Shown: piece after piece, positions 1 through 11,426 of the stretch | Position numbering within the stretch: the first letter of the stretch is position 1 | How the letters are laid out: each line of letters begins with the position of its first letter | Source of the DNA: Pollenia angustigena | Lineage: Eukaryota > Arthropoda > Insecta > Diptera > Polleniidae | Assembly: GCA_930367215.1 (NCBI GenBank) | Contig: OV884059.1 | Location: 146,814,511 to 146,878,510 of the forward strand | DNA: 64,000 nucleotides | Direction of reading: 5' to 3' | Notes under the pieces: generated by a model | What the model saw: only the letters and a program-made list of their open reading frames with translations | The model's database searches: none | What the model was told of the DNA's origin: nothing | Made by a program: the position numbers and the translations under genes

Positions 1-110
1 TTGAAATGCAAAATGCTAATTTTTTCTACATACACACAAGAACTAGTAACAAACTGGTTCTTAATGTGGTCCAAGTTTACTATAGTACACGTCTAGAACC
101 AATAGTACTA

Positions 111-553
111 CACAGAAGAAGTTTTCACCAAAATTTTTTCAACTAAATCAAGTAATGCTGTTTAAAGCAATTTTTTTAATTGTTCCAATTAATTTGCCTT
201 TATTGAAAATAAAAATTAAAATTTGTGTGTGTAAATTTGCAAATATGAAAACATACCCACAAACTTTAAAATATTTTAAAGATTCAAAAATTTTTTAATT
301 GTTTCAATTAACTGTGTTGATTGAAAAAAATATTTTGATTTGTGTTCACGTTTTATAGCCTCTTTTGCTGGTTGTCACATTTCAATTAAACCTATTGATT
401 GAAACTCAACAGCAAGAAAAGCTCAATCTTGCAAATATGTTAATTGATATGATCAATTTATTTGCAGGCGGAAAATCAGTACGGAATTTGATTAATAGTA
501 CAAACTTTTAACTTATATGTTAATTGAAGTTGGGTTTTCTTTTTTGTTCTGTG
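111..553. mobile_element. Non-autonomous TIR element (MITE), TA target duplication
   Basis: The ends are inverted (CACAGAAGAAG and, reversed, CACAGAACAAAA) and flanked by TA at 109-110 and 554-555, the Tc1/mariner signature. No coding region is seen. The interior is AT-rich with repeats of the type AATTGTTTCAATTAA. The end sequence resembles the elements at 41663-42046 and 42630-43377, so they may be one family. Confidence 0.6.
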
Positions 554-2390
554 TAGTGATTTTCCAAGCACATTTGCTTATTTGAGCATTAAGATGGTAT
601 GGAAAAGTTTACAGTTGAGAACTAGTACTGGATATTTTTGTACTAGTTTGGAACTAGTTAGGTAATAGTTTAACCTCCGGCAGGTTAGTTTCAATAATAT
701 CCATGCAATTTTTGTTTGATTAGTTGGCTGAAATTTTCCGTTAGCTATTTAAAAATATACCCCATTCTAATTCTCTTTGAAAATATGAAATGCATATTAT
801 TATTGTTTTACCCATTGTTCTACAGTTGGCTTGCTTTATTCATTTGTTTTTTTTTTTTTACTTTAGGAAAATTAAAAAAAAAAAAACGATCATTACGATC
901 GTAAATGGGGAGCCAGTCAGTCAGCCACCAAAAAAATCACACAACAAATACGAAGTGTTGTTGAACAAACAGCTCTTTTAAATTCTCCAGCTTTTTACGA
1001 TATTTCCTCAGTTTGAGTTTGTGTATCCAATGGATAACATCGTGGCGAGTTTTTAATGCTTAAATCGGAAAATAAAAAAGGTGTTGAGTTGAAAAAATCA
1101 AACTCATACAAAAAATATTTGTAGACAAGATAATTGAAAAATACCAAGAAATTATTAATTGTTGTTTAAATAACTGAAGACCACGTGAAAATTAAATGAT
1201 GTTTTTAAGAGATTCCCTTAAAGAATTTTGAAAACACTTAATAAATTTCACTAAAACAAATAAGAAAATTGTGAAAATAAACAATTTTTGAAAGAAAATT
1301 TTGAAAATCTAAAAATATGTGTATCTTATAAATTGATTTTTTCTGCCTTTTGGAACTCATATTTTTGCTGTTGTTAAATTAAAAAAAAAAAAAAAAAATT
1401 TTTGTGTTCATTGAAAAAATATCATTTTCGCATTTTGTACGGTGTGTCGTCGTCTGTCGCCTTCTTTGCGTTTGTTTGCTGCTGTTGCGGCTGCGGCTGT
1501 CTGTCGGTGTGAATCTTAATAATTTTCGACGGCAAAACAACAGACCAGAACATTAATCTACTGTAAAACAAGATTATTGGCCATTTGTATGGTTCAGTTT
1601 TTTTTTGTTGCGTGATCTGACTGTCTGTCTGTCTATCCATCTATCTTCATATCTAGAATTGTATCTACAAACGCATCCGTTTGATTGTCGTCTGCCTTTT
1701 TTGTACAAAAAGTTACAAAATCTTTATAAACAACATTAAATGCTGTGTAAAAATAAAAAATATTGATTTAGTAAATATAAAAAAAGGTATAAAAATATTT
1801 TTCAACAACAATAGTTCGATTTATTTTTGCGGTTTAATAATTTTTGTGTCCGTGTTTGTATCTGTGTGAGTGGACATTTGTGCCGGTGCTTGTCTCCGAA
1901 ATCTATTAGAGTATTAAATAATGATCATTTGTGTGTTTTCAAAAGAAAAGAAAAAAAAATAAATAAAGAAATAAACAAATAAATAAATGAAAATGTTTAG
2001 TGTGTAGCAGCAAGGCAAAAATAAATAATAAAAAAATTTATAAGTTGTGTATACCTGGCGCCACATTAGACCCCTTTTGAAATTGAGTTGTGTGATCTTA
2101 AAAATAAAAAAAAAAAATTATTTATTCTCTCTTAAATCACCGATGAATTAAATTTTATGTTTTCATAAATATCTCATGACAATTATTGAAATTTTTATAA
2201 AAATTTATATTTAATAATTATAAATATAACGCTAAGAATTTTTGGTGAGTATTAAAAAAAAAAATTGTTTTTCGAACATCTCTGTAGGAATGAATTATAA
2301 ATTTTATAGAAAAGTTATGGCTAAGCACTTAAAATTCCAATAACGGTACTAACTGAAATTTATCATAAATTATTCAGGTATGAATTATAT
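554..2390. other. Gene-poor stretch; possible 5' exon or promoter at about 1430-2243
   Basis: No convincing protein-coding gene is present. Most of it is AT-rich simple sequence with A-runs at 1381-1398 and 2107-2117. The part from about 1430 to 1640 is richer in CG, CTG and GTCGTC triplets and shows no repeat structure, which in fly DNA often marks a 5' untranslated exon. A donor-like TTTTTG/GTGAGTA occurs at about 2243. The short open frames here have no recognisable domains. The exon idea is an inference. Confidence 0.25.
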
Positions 2391-3215
2391 ATATTGGCAC
2401 TTCCATAGAAGTGTCACGTTACGTCACCAAGCAATTAAGACTGTATTTTAGACCCATGTTGTTCAAATTTTTTCCTTTCGTGTACTAAATTGCTCTTTAC
2501 GCCAAAATACAAAAAAAAAAAACACAAAAATTAAATAATCGGGCATGTTCTGACAATCGCAAAACGCTTAACATTGGCGATTCTGACTTAAAATTGCACA
2601 TTAGGTGTTTTGTAAATCGCAATAAATAGCAAGAAGCTTGGCAAGTTCAAATTGCAAAAGAGAACTAGAATATTTGTAAAAAACTATGGCAGGTCACAAG
2701 CTAAACGCACAAGTTTAAGAACACCATATAATAAATCTGGCGTTTTGCGATTTCAAATCGTGCGATTGTCAGCCGTATACCTATATCGTCGGCTTAAAAT
2801 GCAAACCTGCCAACTGCCTTTCAGCACATTTTCCAGGAGAGACAAAAAACTTTTAATATTTCATATTTGCAGCTTGAGAGGAAAACTAAAAATATAGTTG
2901 GTTTTACATACTTCTAGACACAAATTGAAGAAAAACTACATGCTGGTCGACGAGGCGTATCTTTCTCTACCAGATGGCGTCAAAATCTCAATTTACTTAA
3001 AAAGTTAGCGCCCAATGATCCCATTTGGGAACATTCACAAATATGTAATTGAATAAATTCAATTAATAATATTATATTTTTCGAAAATCTTTAAAATACA
3101 AATTGAGCGCTAATGGGTTAAGTCGACGACATAAATTATTCTTTGGAGAAACAATTTAAAATGCTTGGTGCCGTAACGTGACAAAATGTAAACTTTTCTG
3201 TGGAAATACCCATAT
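2391..3215. mobile_element. Non-autonomous TIR element with ATATGGGTATTTCC-type ends
   Basis: The left end ATATTGGCACTTCCATAGAA matches the reversed right end ATATGGGTATTTCCACAGAA. Further in, both arms share GTCACGTTACG followed by CACCAAGCA, offset by a small insertion. No transposase is seen. The internal part at about 2770-2990 recurs in inverted orientation at about 39947-40165. The ends also resemble those of 29088-29861. The target duplication is ambiguous because the flank is TA-rich. Confidence 0.6.
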
Positions 3216-3972
3216 ATTTTTTCACTTCAATGACTTTCTTTCTATTTTTTGCTAAAAATACAAATTTCAAAATTAAATCATAGGAAATAAAAAATAAATA
3301 TTTAATGTCAGAGATACCCTTTAACTAAAATTGTCTAAAAATTGCATTTTTGTAAAACCTTTATTTGGGAAAAAATAAACAATCAACCAAAAGATTCTAA
3401 AATAATACTTCGTTTATACTTAGGTCACATTTTGTACTTAAAATTTCATCAAATTAAAGGATCGAATGAGTATCACCTTCACTTTAACTTTCGAAAGATT
3501 AAACAGAAAAGAACAATTTTTCTTTATACATACTTCTTTTAAGCAGCTAGGGATTAAAATCAGCGTTTAAAAAACTGTAGTCAAGGTAGAAAAACTGCCA
3601 TTTATTCCACTTCTTCGTTTGTCATTGGCAAAAAAAGAAAAACTGTTGCCTTCACTTCTGATTTATTAAATGAAAGCAGGCGCAGTCAGTCTAACTCAAA
3701 GCGAAAAGTTGTACAACAATTTTTGGTTTTTTGTTCGACCGTTTTCGATTTCGACTGCAGTTTATTTTAACCCTGATTAAAATCCAGAGGAATCGGAAAA
3801 TGAAAAAGAGTTAAAAGCCCAAACATGAAACAAGCTCGCTAAAAATTGACATTTTTGTTACAAAAACTTACCTAAATTGAACCAGAATACACCGGTTTCC
3901 ATTAAATTTTACACAAATATGTTTTTATGACTGGAAATAATACTTTTTAATTTTGTGAAGATTGGTCCATAA
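3216..3972. other. No gene seen
   Basis: AT-rich non-coding DNA between two transposons. The 66-codon open frame at 3342-3542 has no recognisable features and is treated as chance. Confidence 0.5.
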
Positions 3973-4703
3973 CACTGCTTTACAAATTTTTAATTTGGAA
4001 AAATACCAAGAAAACCACATGCCTAGATAAGTTAATTGGGACCTCCTGAACACGAAAATCGCTGTAATTTTTTTCCTAAGTACCGTTTTTTAGATAACGG
4101 TACTTTTGTGTTTTTCGGTGTATGGTCCCACTTAAACCCTTGTGGAGCCCAACCAAAAAGTCCGATCGAAATAAGTGGTATATCGTTGGAAAGGTAATCG
4201 AATGCCTTTTCCATCGAATGTCAATTTTTTAAGTTTTGTTCAAAATTTTTCATTTTTATTTCGTTTTTTTACTACGTTATATTAAATATCTGGAATGTTT
4301 TATTTCTTAACCAAATAGTATATTTAATTACCAACATTTTAAGCGTTATTTGAAATCGGATGAAAAATAAAGTTTTTATTAAGGATTTTGTGGAACGACA
4401 ATATTTTTATCTCATATAAAATTCCGTGTTTTTTAAATTCATCAGTTTTAACGTATTTAAAAAACACAGAATTTTATATGAGATAAAAATATTGTCGTTC
4501 CACAAAATCCTTAATAAATCGGACTTTTTGGTTGGGTTCCACAAGGGTTTGAGTGGGACCATACACCGAAAAACACAGAAGTACCGTTATCTAAAAAACG
4601 GTACTTAGGAAAAAAAAATTAGAGCGATTTTCGTGTTCAGGAGGTCCCAATTAACTTGTCTAGGCATGTGGTGTTCTTGGTATTTTTTGGCTGTAAACCA
4701 GTG
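3973..4703. mobile_element. 731-bp long-arm inverted-repeat transposon, TAA target duplication
   Basis: The outer arms (3973 to about 4165, and about 4518-4703) are nearly perfect inverted copies starting CACTGCTTTACA and, reversed, CACTGGTTTACA. TAA flanks both sides at 3970-3972 and 4704-4706. A second, tighter hairpin (about 4378-4438 with 4457-4517) lies directly against the right arm, so the element is a hairpin inside a hairpin with a unique loop on one side only. The 3-bp duplication and CACTG ends would suit a PIF/Harbinger- or CACTA/Chapaev-type derivative, but no transposase is present. Open frames in the arms are mirror images of each other. Confidence 0.75.
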
Positions 4704-4878
4704 TAATTAACCTCACTCTCCGAAAACACTTATGTGCGCCCCAAAACAGTAACGAATAATGAGATTGGACAAATTTTTTGAAGATGTGTTTAAAATTGTC
4801 CAATTTAGCATTATACGAATAGAAATGCCACCATGTAATTCTTTGATAATCGGTCCGAGAAGCAATTTGAAGCGAATA
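4704..4878. other. Short spacer, no gene
   Basis: Sequence between two MITEs with no coding signal. Confidence 0.4.
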
Positions 4879-5037
4879 CTAGACGGTCATACTTGGTATG
4901 TGAGAATGGTATGTCATCATACCATCATACTAGTGTAATAGCGAAAAATTCGTGTATGTCAGTTTGGTATGTTGAAAATTAAAAGATTTTGATATTAGTC
5001 CTCTCTCTCTCTGAACATACAAAGTATGACCGTCTTA
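4879..5037. mobile_element. 159-bp MITE with TA target duplication
   Basis: The inverted ends contain AGACGGTCATACT (left) and, reversed, AAGACGGTCATACTT (right), with TA at 4877-4878 and 5038-5039. The middle has a CATACC/GGTATG inner palindrome and a short CT microsatellite. It is non-coding and is inferred to be a Tc1/mariner-dependent MITE. Confidence 0.65.
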
Positions 5038-5514
5038 TAGGTGCTTAAGAAGCGTTAAATTCTAAAATTATGTGGGAATTATGTATTTTTTATTCATAAA
5101 TTATTATACCCTTCATTTTTAAATTAATTTAATTATTTTTTCGAATGTGCTTCAATTAGTACTTATCTATAGCTTCAAGATTAATAACTGTATTGAATTT
5201 TGTCTACTTTAGGTTTTTTTAATACCATGCCGGTTTCTTTTCTTCACAAAAATATCGCCTTCTAAAAAGGTGCATGTATAAAAGTCTTGCCAACCCTGTA
5301 ATAATGCTATTTGATATTTGACGAGAACAAAGCACAAGTTATGAAAAAGTGGAATGCCCTGTTTTTAACACCTATCATTAAGCTATTTTATTAACGCTTT
5401 TTTTATTTTCCGGCATTTCGTTTTTTAATTGATTTTGCAAAAGAAGCGATTTTTTACTTACAATCCTAATTTTAATAACTTCCTGAATTCATTATTTTGT
5501 AGCTTTTTTCGCCT
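5038..5514. other. No gene seen
   Basis: AT-rich non-coding sequence without clear repeat structure. Confidence 0.4.
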
Positions 5515-6350
5515 GCTGTAGGAAAAATCGCCCAAAGAAAAATGGCCCCAAAAAATGAATGAAAAATCGCCCAAAAAAATTCCATGTAAAATTGGGCTTA
5601 AATTCATATGAAAAATGACCCAAAATTGTTGGGCTATTTTTCGTTACTATTGGGTGATTTTTCGTTTTTTAAATTTGGTGATTTTTCATTATGAAAAATC
5701 ACCCAAAAATATTATATGAAAAATAGCCCATTTTTTCGGGCATACTATTTGTCTAAATACACATATTGCAAAAAGGTGGCATGTCATAACGTCCAGTGTC
5801 ATAGTGTCCGTGGACAAACTCGAAAGCATAGCTTACAAACTTAAAAGCATAGCCGGCCTATGGCCGGGTGCAAGGATTTTCTCCTCTTTGATAAAAACAA
5901 GTACCGGCTTCGCTAACTAAAGCTTCTCTGCACAGCCGGCCTTCGGCCGGGTGCAAGGATTTTCTCCTCTATGGAATAACAAAAACCGGCTTCGCTAACT
6001 AAAGCTTCTCTGCCCAGCCGACCTTCGGCCAGGCGCAAGGATTTTCTCCTCTATGGTATAACAAATACTGGCTTCGATAACTAAAGCTTCTCTGCGAAGT
6101 CGGCCTTCGTTCGGAAACAAGGAAGATTTTAGAAGCTTTACTTAGCGAAACCGGTACTTGTTATACCATAATGGAAAAAATCCTTGCGCCCGCCCAAAGG
6201 CCGTCTGCGCAGAGAAGCTTTAGTTAGCGAAGCTGGTCTTTGTTACATCATAGAGGAGAAAATCCTTGCGCCCGGCCGAAGGCCTGCTATGCAGAGAAGC
6301 TTTAGTTAGCGAAGCCGGTTTTTGTTATATTATAGAGTGGAAAATCGCCA
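5515..6350. mobile_element. Foldback-like element with 82-bp tandem repeats in inverted arms (copy 1)
   Basis: Positions 5521-5740 hold a cluster of short motifs of the type ATGAAAAATCGCCCAAA in both orientations. Positions 5842-6115 hold about 3.5 tandem copies of an 82-bp unit; the AAAGCTTCTCTG anchors start at 5919, 6001 and 6083, exactly 82 bp apart. From about 6120 to 6345 the same unit continues in the opposite orientation, so the array folds back on itself. Each unit contains the hairpin CCGGCC-TTC-GGCCGG and the motif ACCGGCTTCGCTAACT. The right outer motif cluster is missing, so the copy is probably truncated. It shares its core with 27295-28136. The architecture recalls Drosophila Foldback (FB) elements, but homology is not shown. 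Confidence 0.7.
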
Positions 6351-7309
6351 CTTTTTGGATTATTAGTTATATCGTCGTCGCGGTTATTAAAAAAACACCA
6401 TGTATTATCATATATCACCTAGCACTGTCCGAGTCGAGAAGTTAAATGCCTTATGCCATAAGTAAGGGCGAATGTTTTACAATAAAACACGCTTCCCTTC
6501 AGAAGAGCAAAACATTAACAAATGAACGCCAAATTCAATTTTTTAAATAAAACATTACATTTTTTTGTAGAAAGGAAAAAACCATTAGAAATCACTGTAC
6601 CGGAATAAAATATAAAACCCTCTCCTGAATCTCATCTTAAAAATTCTAAATAAAATTACTAAAACAAATCATGATATTTTTTGTTTAATTAGACAATGAA
6701 TTATCATAGTATGTGGCCAGTATCCATGTTCTGTAACTTTAATGAGAACTTTTTGCATCGAAAAGATATGAAACAAAATATTCCATCATTTCTCGAAAAG
6801 TGAAAAAAAAGTGTGTTGGTAACTCATATCGAAAACTATCAAAAAAGACTACGGCGGAAAAAGTTCAAGCGTCGGCTATACCAAATAATTTAAAGTGCGA
6901 CTTTAATGTTTTTTGTTTGCAAACGAGCTTTGCAAATATTCGTATATTTTATAAAAATGTTAAAAGCAAATAATTAAACAATGAACAAATGTGCCAAGAA
7001 CCAAATATTATTATTTATTGCATTTTGCATTTCTAATATGATATTAAGTGTTAAAATTTTTTCTCGCTCCACTGTTATTCGTGAGTTTATTTGATAGTTC
7101 AAGGCGGAAACTTTCTCACAGAAATTTTTTGATTTCCTTACGTGACCGCTTATAATCGCCAACAATGTTACAGACGCAGTTAAGTGAGAAGAAACAGTTG
7201 TTTTTTCAAGATATGGCATTTCTGTTTCATTCCTCGCATTTCAATCGAAAAGTTTCACAACGCGAGAGTTACAGCTATAAAGCCTACACCTAAAATATTC
7301 GAACTCCCA
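6351..7309. other. No gene seen
   Basis: AT-rich non-coding sequence. The 81-codon minus-strand frame at 6974-7219 lacks any recognised motif and is left unannotated. Confidence 0.4.
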
Positions 7310-7359
7310 GTGGAGGGTATTACAGATTCGGCACAGCTGAATCAAGCACTCTTACTTGT
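7310..7359 (-). repeat. End fragment of the ACAAGTAAGAGTGC dispersed repeat
   Basis: On the minus strand this begins ACAAGTAAGAGTGCTTGATT and continues with a TTCAGCTGTGCCGAA-type hairpin. It matches the terminal part of the repeats at 42526-48768 and 57749-59553. Confidence 0.6.
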
Positions 7360-7597
7360 TTGAACAGGTAAGTCATTAAAGAGACTTGTAATTTTTTAAA
7401 TTTCTGCTTTGAAATTGCATAAGTTTTCAGATTATTAAATTCTAGTTAAACAATTTTTGTGTTTTCATCTTGTCTTTACTTTTATCCTGTTTATATTTTA
7501 TATATAAATAAAAATAAAAAAGTGTGAGAATAAAAAAATAAAACAGAATTGCAGGGTACATGAAACTAAGTACCCCTCCCAATCTGCTCACCACTCT

Positions 7598-9128
7598 CAG
7601 GGCTACCAGACTTGCGGATTTGTCCCCAAAGTTGGGGATTTCATGCGAACAAAAATGACAAAGAAAGTCATTTGGGGATTGGGGATTTAAGGAGATTTTC
7701 GGGGATTTTAAACATTTTTAATATAATTTCCCTTCTTTTATTATTTGCGACTATTTTTCTTTGTTTCGTATATAAAATATGAAAAAAGTAACAAAACTTT
7801 TATCGTACTCTTATCAACAAATAATACGGTGTAAAGGGTCCTTATTAAGATTGCAATTTTTGTGTAATGTGAAAAAGGTACCCTATAAACTTATAATTAT
7901 AATTAAAAAGATTCTAAAACCGTAGACAGCACATACAATTGTCAATTCTGTAAAGAAGATTTTCAAGCAAATATGTCTTCCCCAAAAATAAGTAAATATT
8001 AAAGACAATATATTAAAGTTTGGGAAAAAGAATGCTAAGCTATTGGTCAGTGCTTATGATGCATCGAAGTATTTAATAAATGACGGATATATGTATTTTT
8101 ATTGTTGATTTTAAGGACGGCTAAAACCGATTAAACAAGCTTCTAATTCTATATCTTATAAATTGGCTCATTCGTCTTCAAAAGCAGCATATTGATTGTA
8201 ATTCCTCACTGGAATGGCATAAAAAGGATTTAAAAAAACATTCCGAAACCAGTCGCTACAAACAAAATAATATAATTTTTTTTACTAAAAATTTGTATCT
8301 GGGGGTTCTTGACGTGTGTGAAGATAAATATGAAAAGTTAAATTCGTTTTTAAAAAATATCGCATGCGATAAAAAATATTTAAACAAAATATCGCATGCG
8401 TATTATAAAGAAAATACGACTATTTATACGAAATTTTCTAGTTATTATGAAAAATTAATAATTTTTATTAAATATTTAAAACTAATTAGATATTTATTTA
8501 GTCTTTTTATATTAAAATTTATGATTTGTGAAAAAATATGACTGAAACTCTTATCCCTATCAGAGCACTTTAATGATAATTTCAGTCTAAGTCAAATATT
8601 CAAAAGTGTATAAAAATTTTCACAAATACAACTTGGATAAAGTGCTTATAGGTTATTGTAGCCCTGTCCATAGTCTTCATTTTCCATTAGGTTTGATTCC
8701 CTGAGATCGAAGGGTTTGGACACAGTGGCCATATCCCTCACACAGCACTTTCATGAGAATTTCACTCTAAGTCGTATTTTTTCAAAAATCCTAAATTTTA
8801 ATATAAAAAGACTACCTAAAATTATTGATTTTTCATAAAAACTGTAAAAGTTCGTATAAATAGTCGTATTTTCTTAATAATACGCATGCGATAAAAAATA
8901 TTTTAAAAAAATATCGCATGCGTTTTATTATATTTTTTAAAAACGAGTTTAACTTTTCATATTTAACTTCACACACGTGGGTTCTTGGGGATTTCTTTTA
9001 ATATTTTTAAAAAAAAAATTTAAAATTTGATCAGAAAAAAAATATTAACTTTTTAAGGTTTTGTTTTTAATTTGGGGATTTTTTTTTAATTTTTTGGGGA
9101 TATGGGAAAAAAGTACCTGGCAGCCCTG
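7598..9128. mobile_element. hAT-type non-autonomous element, interrupted by a foldback
   Basis: The ends are CAGGGCTACCAGACTTGCG and, reversed, CAGGGCTGCCAGGTACTT. The flanks ACCACTCT (7590-7597) and ACCCCTCT (9129-9136) match at 7 of 8 bases, as expected for a hAT 8-bp target duplication. Both subterminal regions are rich in GGGGATT. Around 7930-7970 a degenerate stretch could encode YNCQFCKEDF, possibly a relic zinc-finger start, but stops follow closely. A separate element (8312-8978) is inserted inside. Confidence 0.7.
8312..8978. mobile_element. 667-bp foldback element with 9-bp target duplication
   Basis: Long inverted arms (about 8312-8560 and 8760-8978) begin ACGTGTGTGAAG. An identical GGGTTCTTG flanks the element at 8303-8311 and 8979-8987. 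Both arms carry the ATCGCATGCG palindrome twice. A 9-bp duplication with long arms points to a Mutator-like (MULE) or Foldback derivative; no transposase is seen. The 82-codon open frame at 8293-8541 lies in the arm and is not credited as a gene. Confidence 0.75.
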
Positions 9129-9159
9129 ACCCCTCTCACCAATAAACTCAAGAATTGGT

Positions 9160-9420
9160 CTTATTATCTTGTTCAGTTTAAGCTTAGTTTTCGTTCAGTT
9201 CAACTTCTAGTTTAAAATTAATTAAATTAAACTTAGTTCTTGTTCAGTTTTGTTTAGTTTTAGTTCAATTTTAGTTCATTTATAGTTCAGTTCTAGTCTG
9301 GTTCTAGTTTAGTTCTAGTTTAGTTCAGTTAAAGTCATGTTCTAGTTCAGTTTTACTTCACTTATAGTTCGGTTCTAGTTAAGTTTTAGCCCTGTTGTAG
9401 TATAGTTACAGTGCTGGTTT
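9160..9420. repeat. Degenerate TTCTAGTTTAG minisatellite
   Basis: Many imperfect copies of an 11-12-bp motif (TTCTAGTTYAG or TTTTAGTTCAG) follow one another. It is non-coding simple repeat. Confidence 0.7.
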
Positions 9421-10338
9421 TAAAATCAAACGTTCGTGACGTCACTTATTGTGTTTGTCCCATATTATTAAATGCTAAAGTTCAAAAATATCAAACTAAA
9501 CTAAAGCAACTAAAGCAACGGATTAGGCTTTAAATTTTGGATTAAGATAGAATAAATATGCAGTCAATCCTAATGTTAGCAAGAAAGTTAATATTTAAAC
9601 CTAAAAAAGATTTTTAAAGAATTTCTTCAACTCACTTTCTGGTTCACACAGGTAAATGCAAATTTCTTATTATTCAACAAAATAAATATTAATGTGTATA
9701 TACTATAAATTGTTTTCTATTTATTATGACTAATTCCAAGAATTGCTCATAGATGTTTATTTGAAAAGCATATAAAACGTTTAATTAAATTCCATTTTAA
9801 AATTCAATACGCATACGATCGAAAGTAGAGTGTTAGAATTGAAATTACAACAAAAACACTCAAACACAACACAACACAAATCAAACGTAAATACAAATAA
9901 TTGACAGTAAAATAAAAACATAAATCAATATGAATTGAGGATGATAATGTTCACCATTATTTTATAAAAAAAAACAATCACGATTAGTAAGACAAAATAT
10001 AAAATAATCATGTAGAAGAGGTGATGATTGAAATATCAAAATAAACTAAATGACGCTAATTCTCAATAAACAAACAAATAGATATTTAATAATATTTATT
10101 TGTTTAATAATGATGTTGTTGGTGTGGGCGTGTTAAAATTGAATTAATTTACAAAAGTTTCATTCACTCATTCATTCATAAAATCATTGACCAACTATTT
10201 TAAAAAGTTTCGAAGTTATTATTGATTTTAAGCTAGATCAAATGAAAGTTATTAGCTGACTTTTTTATTTTGTTATTAAAAAAAAATGTGGGTTAAAATT
10301 GCTTATAATCCAAAGTTTAATTTGAATTGTGTGGAAAA
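9421..10338. other. No gene seen
   Basis: AT-rich sequence without coding signal or clear repeat boundaries. Confidence 0.4.
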
Positions 10339-11006
10339 TAGTGCTGGGATACTATCGATATTTATCGATGGTACAGATTTCACTGTCGATACATCGATAT
10401 TACTATCAGGCTACAGTTCGCTGTTTTTATCACTTTATTAAACGTATGCGACGTATGTATGTATGTATATACGCACGTTATTTCAGATGCCAGTTTTTTA
10501 AAAATTGATAAGTACCTTTCTGAAGGCACCGAAGTAGCAGGGACTATAAGATATTCTATTGCAACTTTAAATCATTTTCTAAATTAGTTTTGATTCTCAA
10601 CCCAAAAAAGTAATCAATCTAGCGGACTTATCCTCATGGTCGTTCATTGTTTTGTCCTTTGCTCGCAATTGCATTTGGATTTGCATTTGTTTTTTACAAC
10701 ATTACAAAAATATTTGACATTTCGACTTAAAAGCGTTTAATGAGCAGTAAAAAGCACAGCTTAGAAATCCATACCACTTGCCATTCTTGTTGTTTGTATT
10801 CATTGCTGTAATACAGCGCGAATTAATAATAGCAAGTAAAAATTTGCGGCAAAAAACTGTGTGTGAATAGCTGCTGTTAGATGTCTTCATAGCTGTATTT
10901 TAAATAATAATAATAATAATAATAATAATATCGATATTGATATTTTTCCTATCGATATTTTCGATATTTTAAGACTATCGATAATATCGATAGCTTCCCA
11001 GCACTA
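10339..11006. mobile_element. 668-bp hAT-type MITE with ATCGATA-rich ends
   Basis: The ends are TAGTGCTGGGATACTATCGA and, reversed, TAGTGCTGGGAAGCTATCGA. The flanks GTGGAAAA (10331-10338) and GTGTAAAA (11007-11014) agree at 7 of 8 bases. Clusters of TATCGATA lie near both ends, like the element at 44137-46221. A TAA triplet run lies at about 10903-10930. The 62-codon minus frame inside is unremarkable. Confidence 0.75.
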
Positions 11007-11426
11007 GTGTAAAAAGTAAAATTAAATTTAAGTTTATTAATATTATCTAAAGATATTTTCACGCTTAAATTTTTTTTTATTAAGCATCGGTTTGCTAAAT
11101 CCATTTGTGTGTATTTATCATTGATTTGATGTTTATGGTGGTTGTTGTTATCGTTGTTTTTTACAATAAATTAAATTGTTAATGATATGGTTAAGTCGCT
11201 TTTCAAATTAATATTTCTCACCTTAAGTGACAATAATTTGAAATGGGTTGTCATCGTTGTTGATAAACTAATTGGTACATAATTGAGTCGACTATAACAT
11301 TGAGGTACACTTTCACCATGGTTGGTTAACTTAGCGACGATTTTCACTTGACTAGACAATGTGTTTGTTGGGTGATTCGTAAAAAGAAACAAAATTCCTT
11401 GCATATTTTGATCTTGATTTTGTCAC
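11007..11426. other. No gene seen
   Basis: Intergenic AT-rich sequence. The 77-codon minus-strand frame at 11171-11404 has no recognised domain. Confidence 0.4.

Noticed and set aside
4426..4608. 60-codon frame and its mirror at 4032-4214
   Set aside because: Both come from the inverted arms of the 731-bp element and are complementary copies of the same non-coding arm.
8293..8541. 82-codon frame in the foldback arm
   Set aside because: It is low-complexity (K, I, Y, N) and part of an inverted repeat; no protein features are visible.
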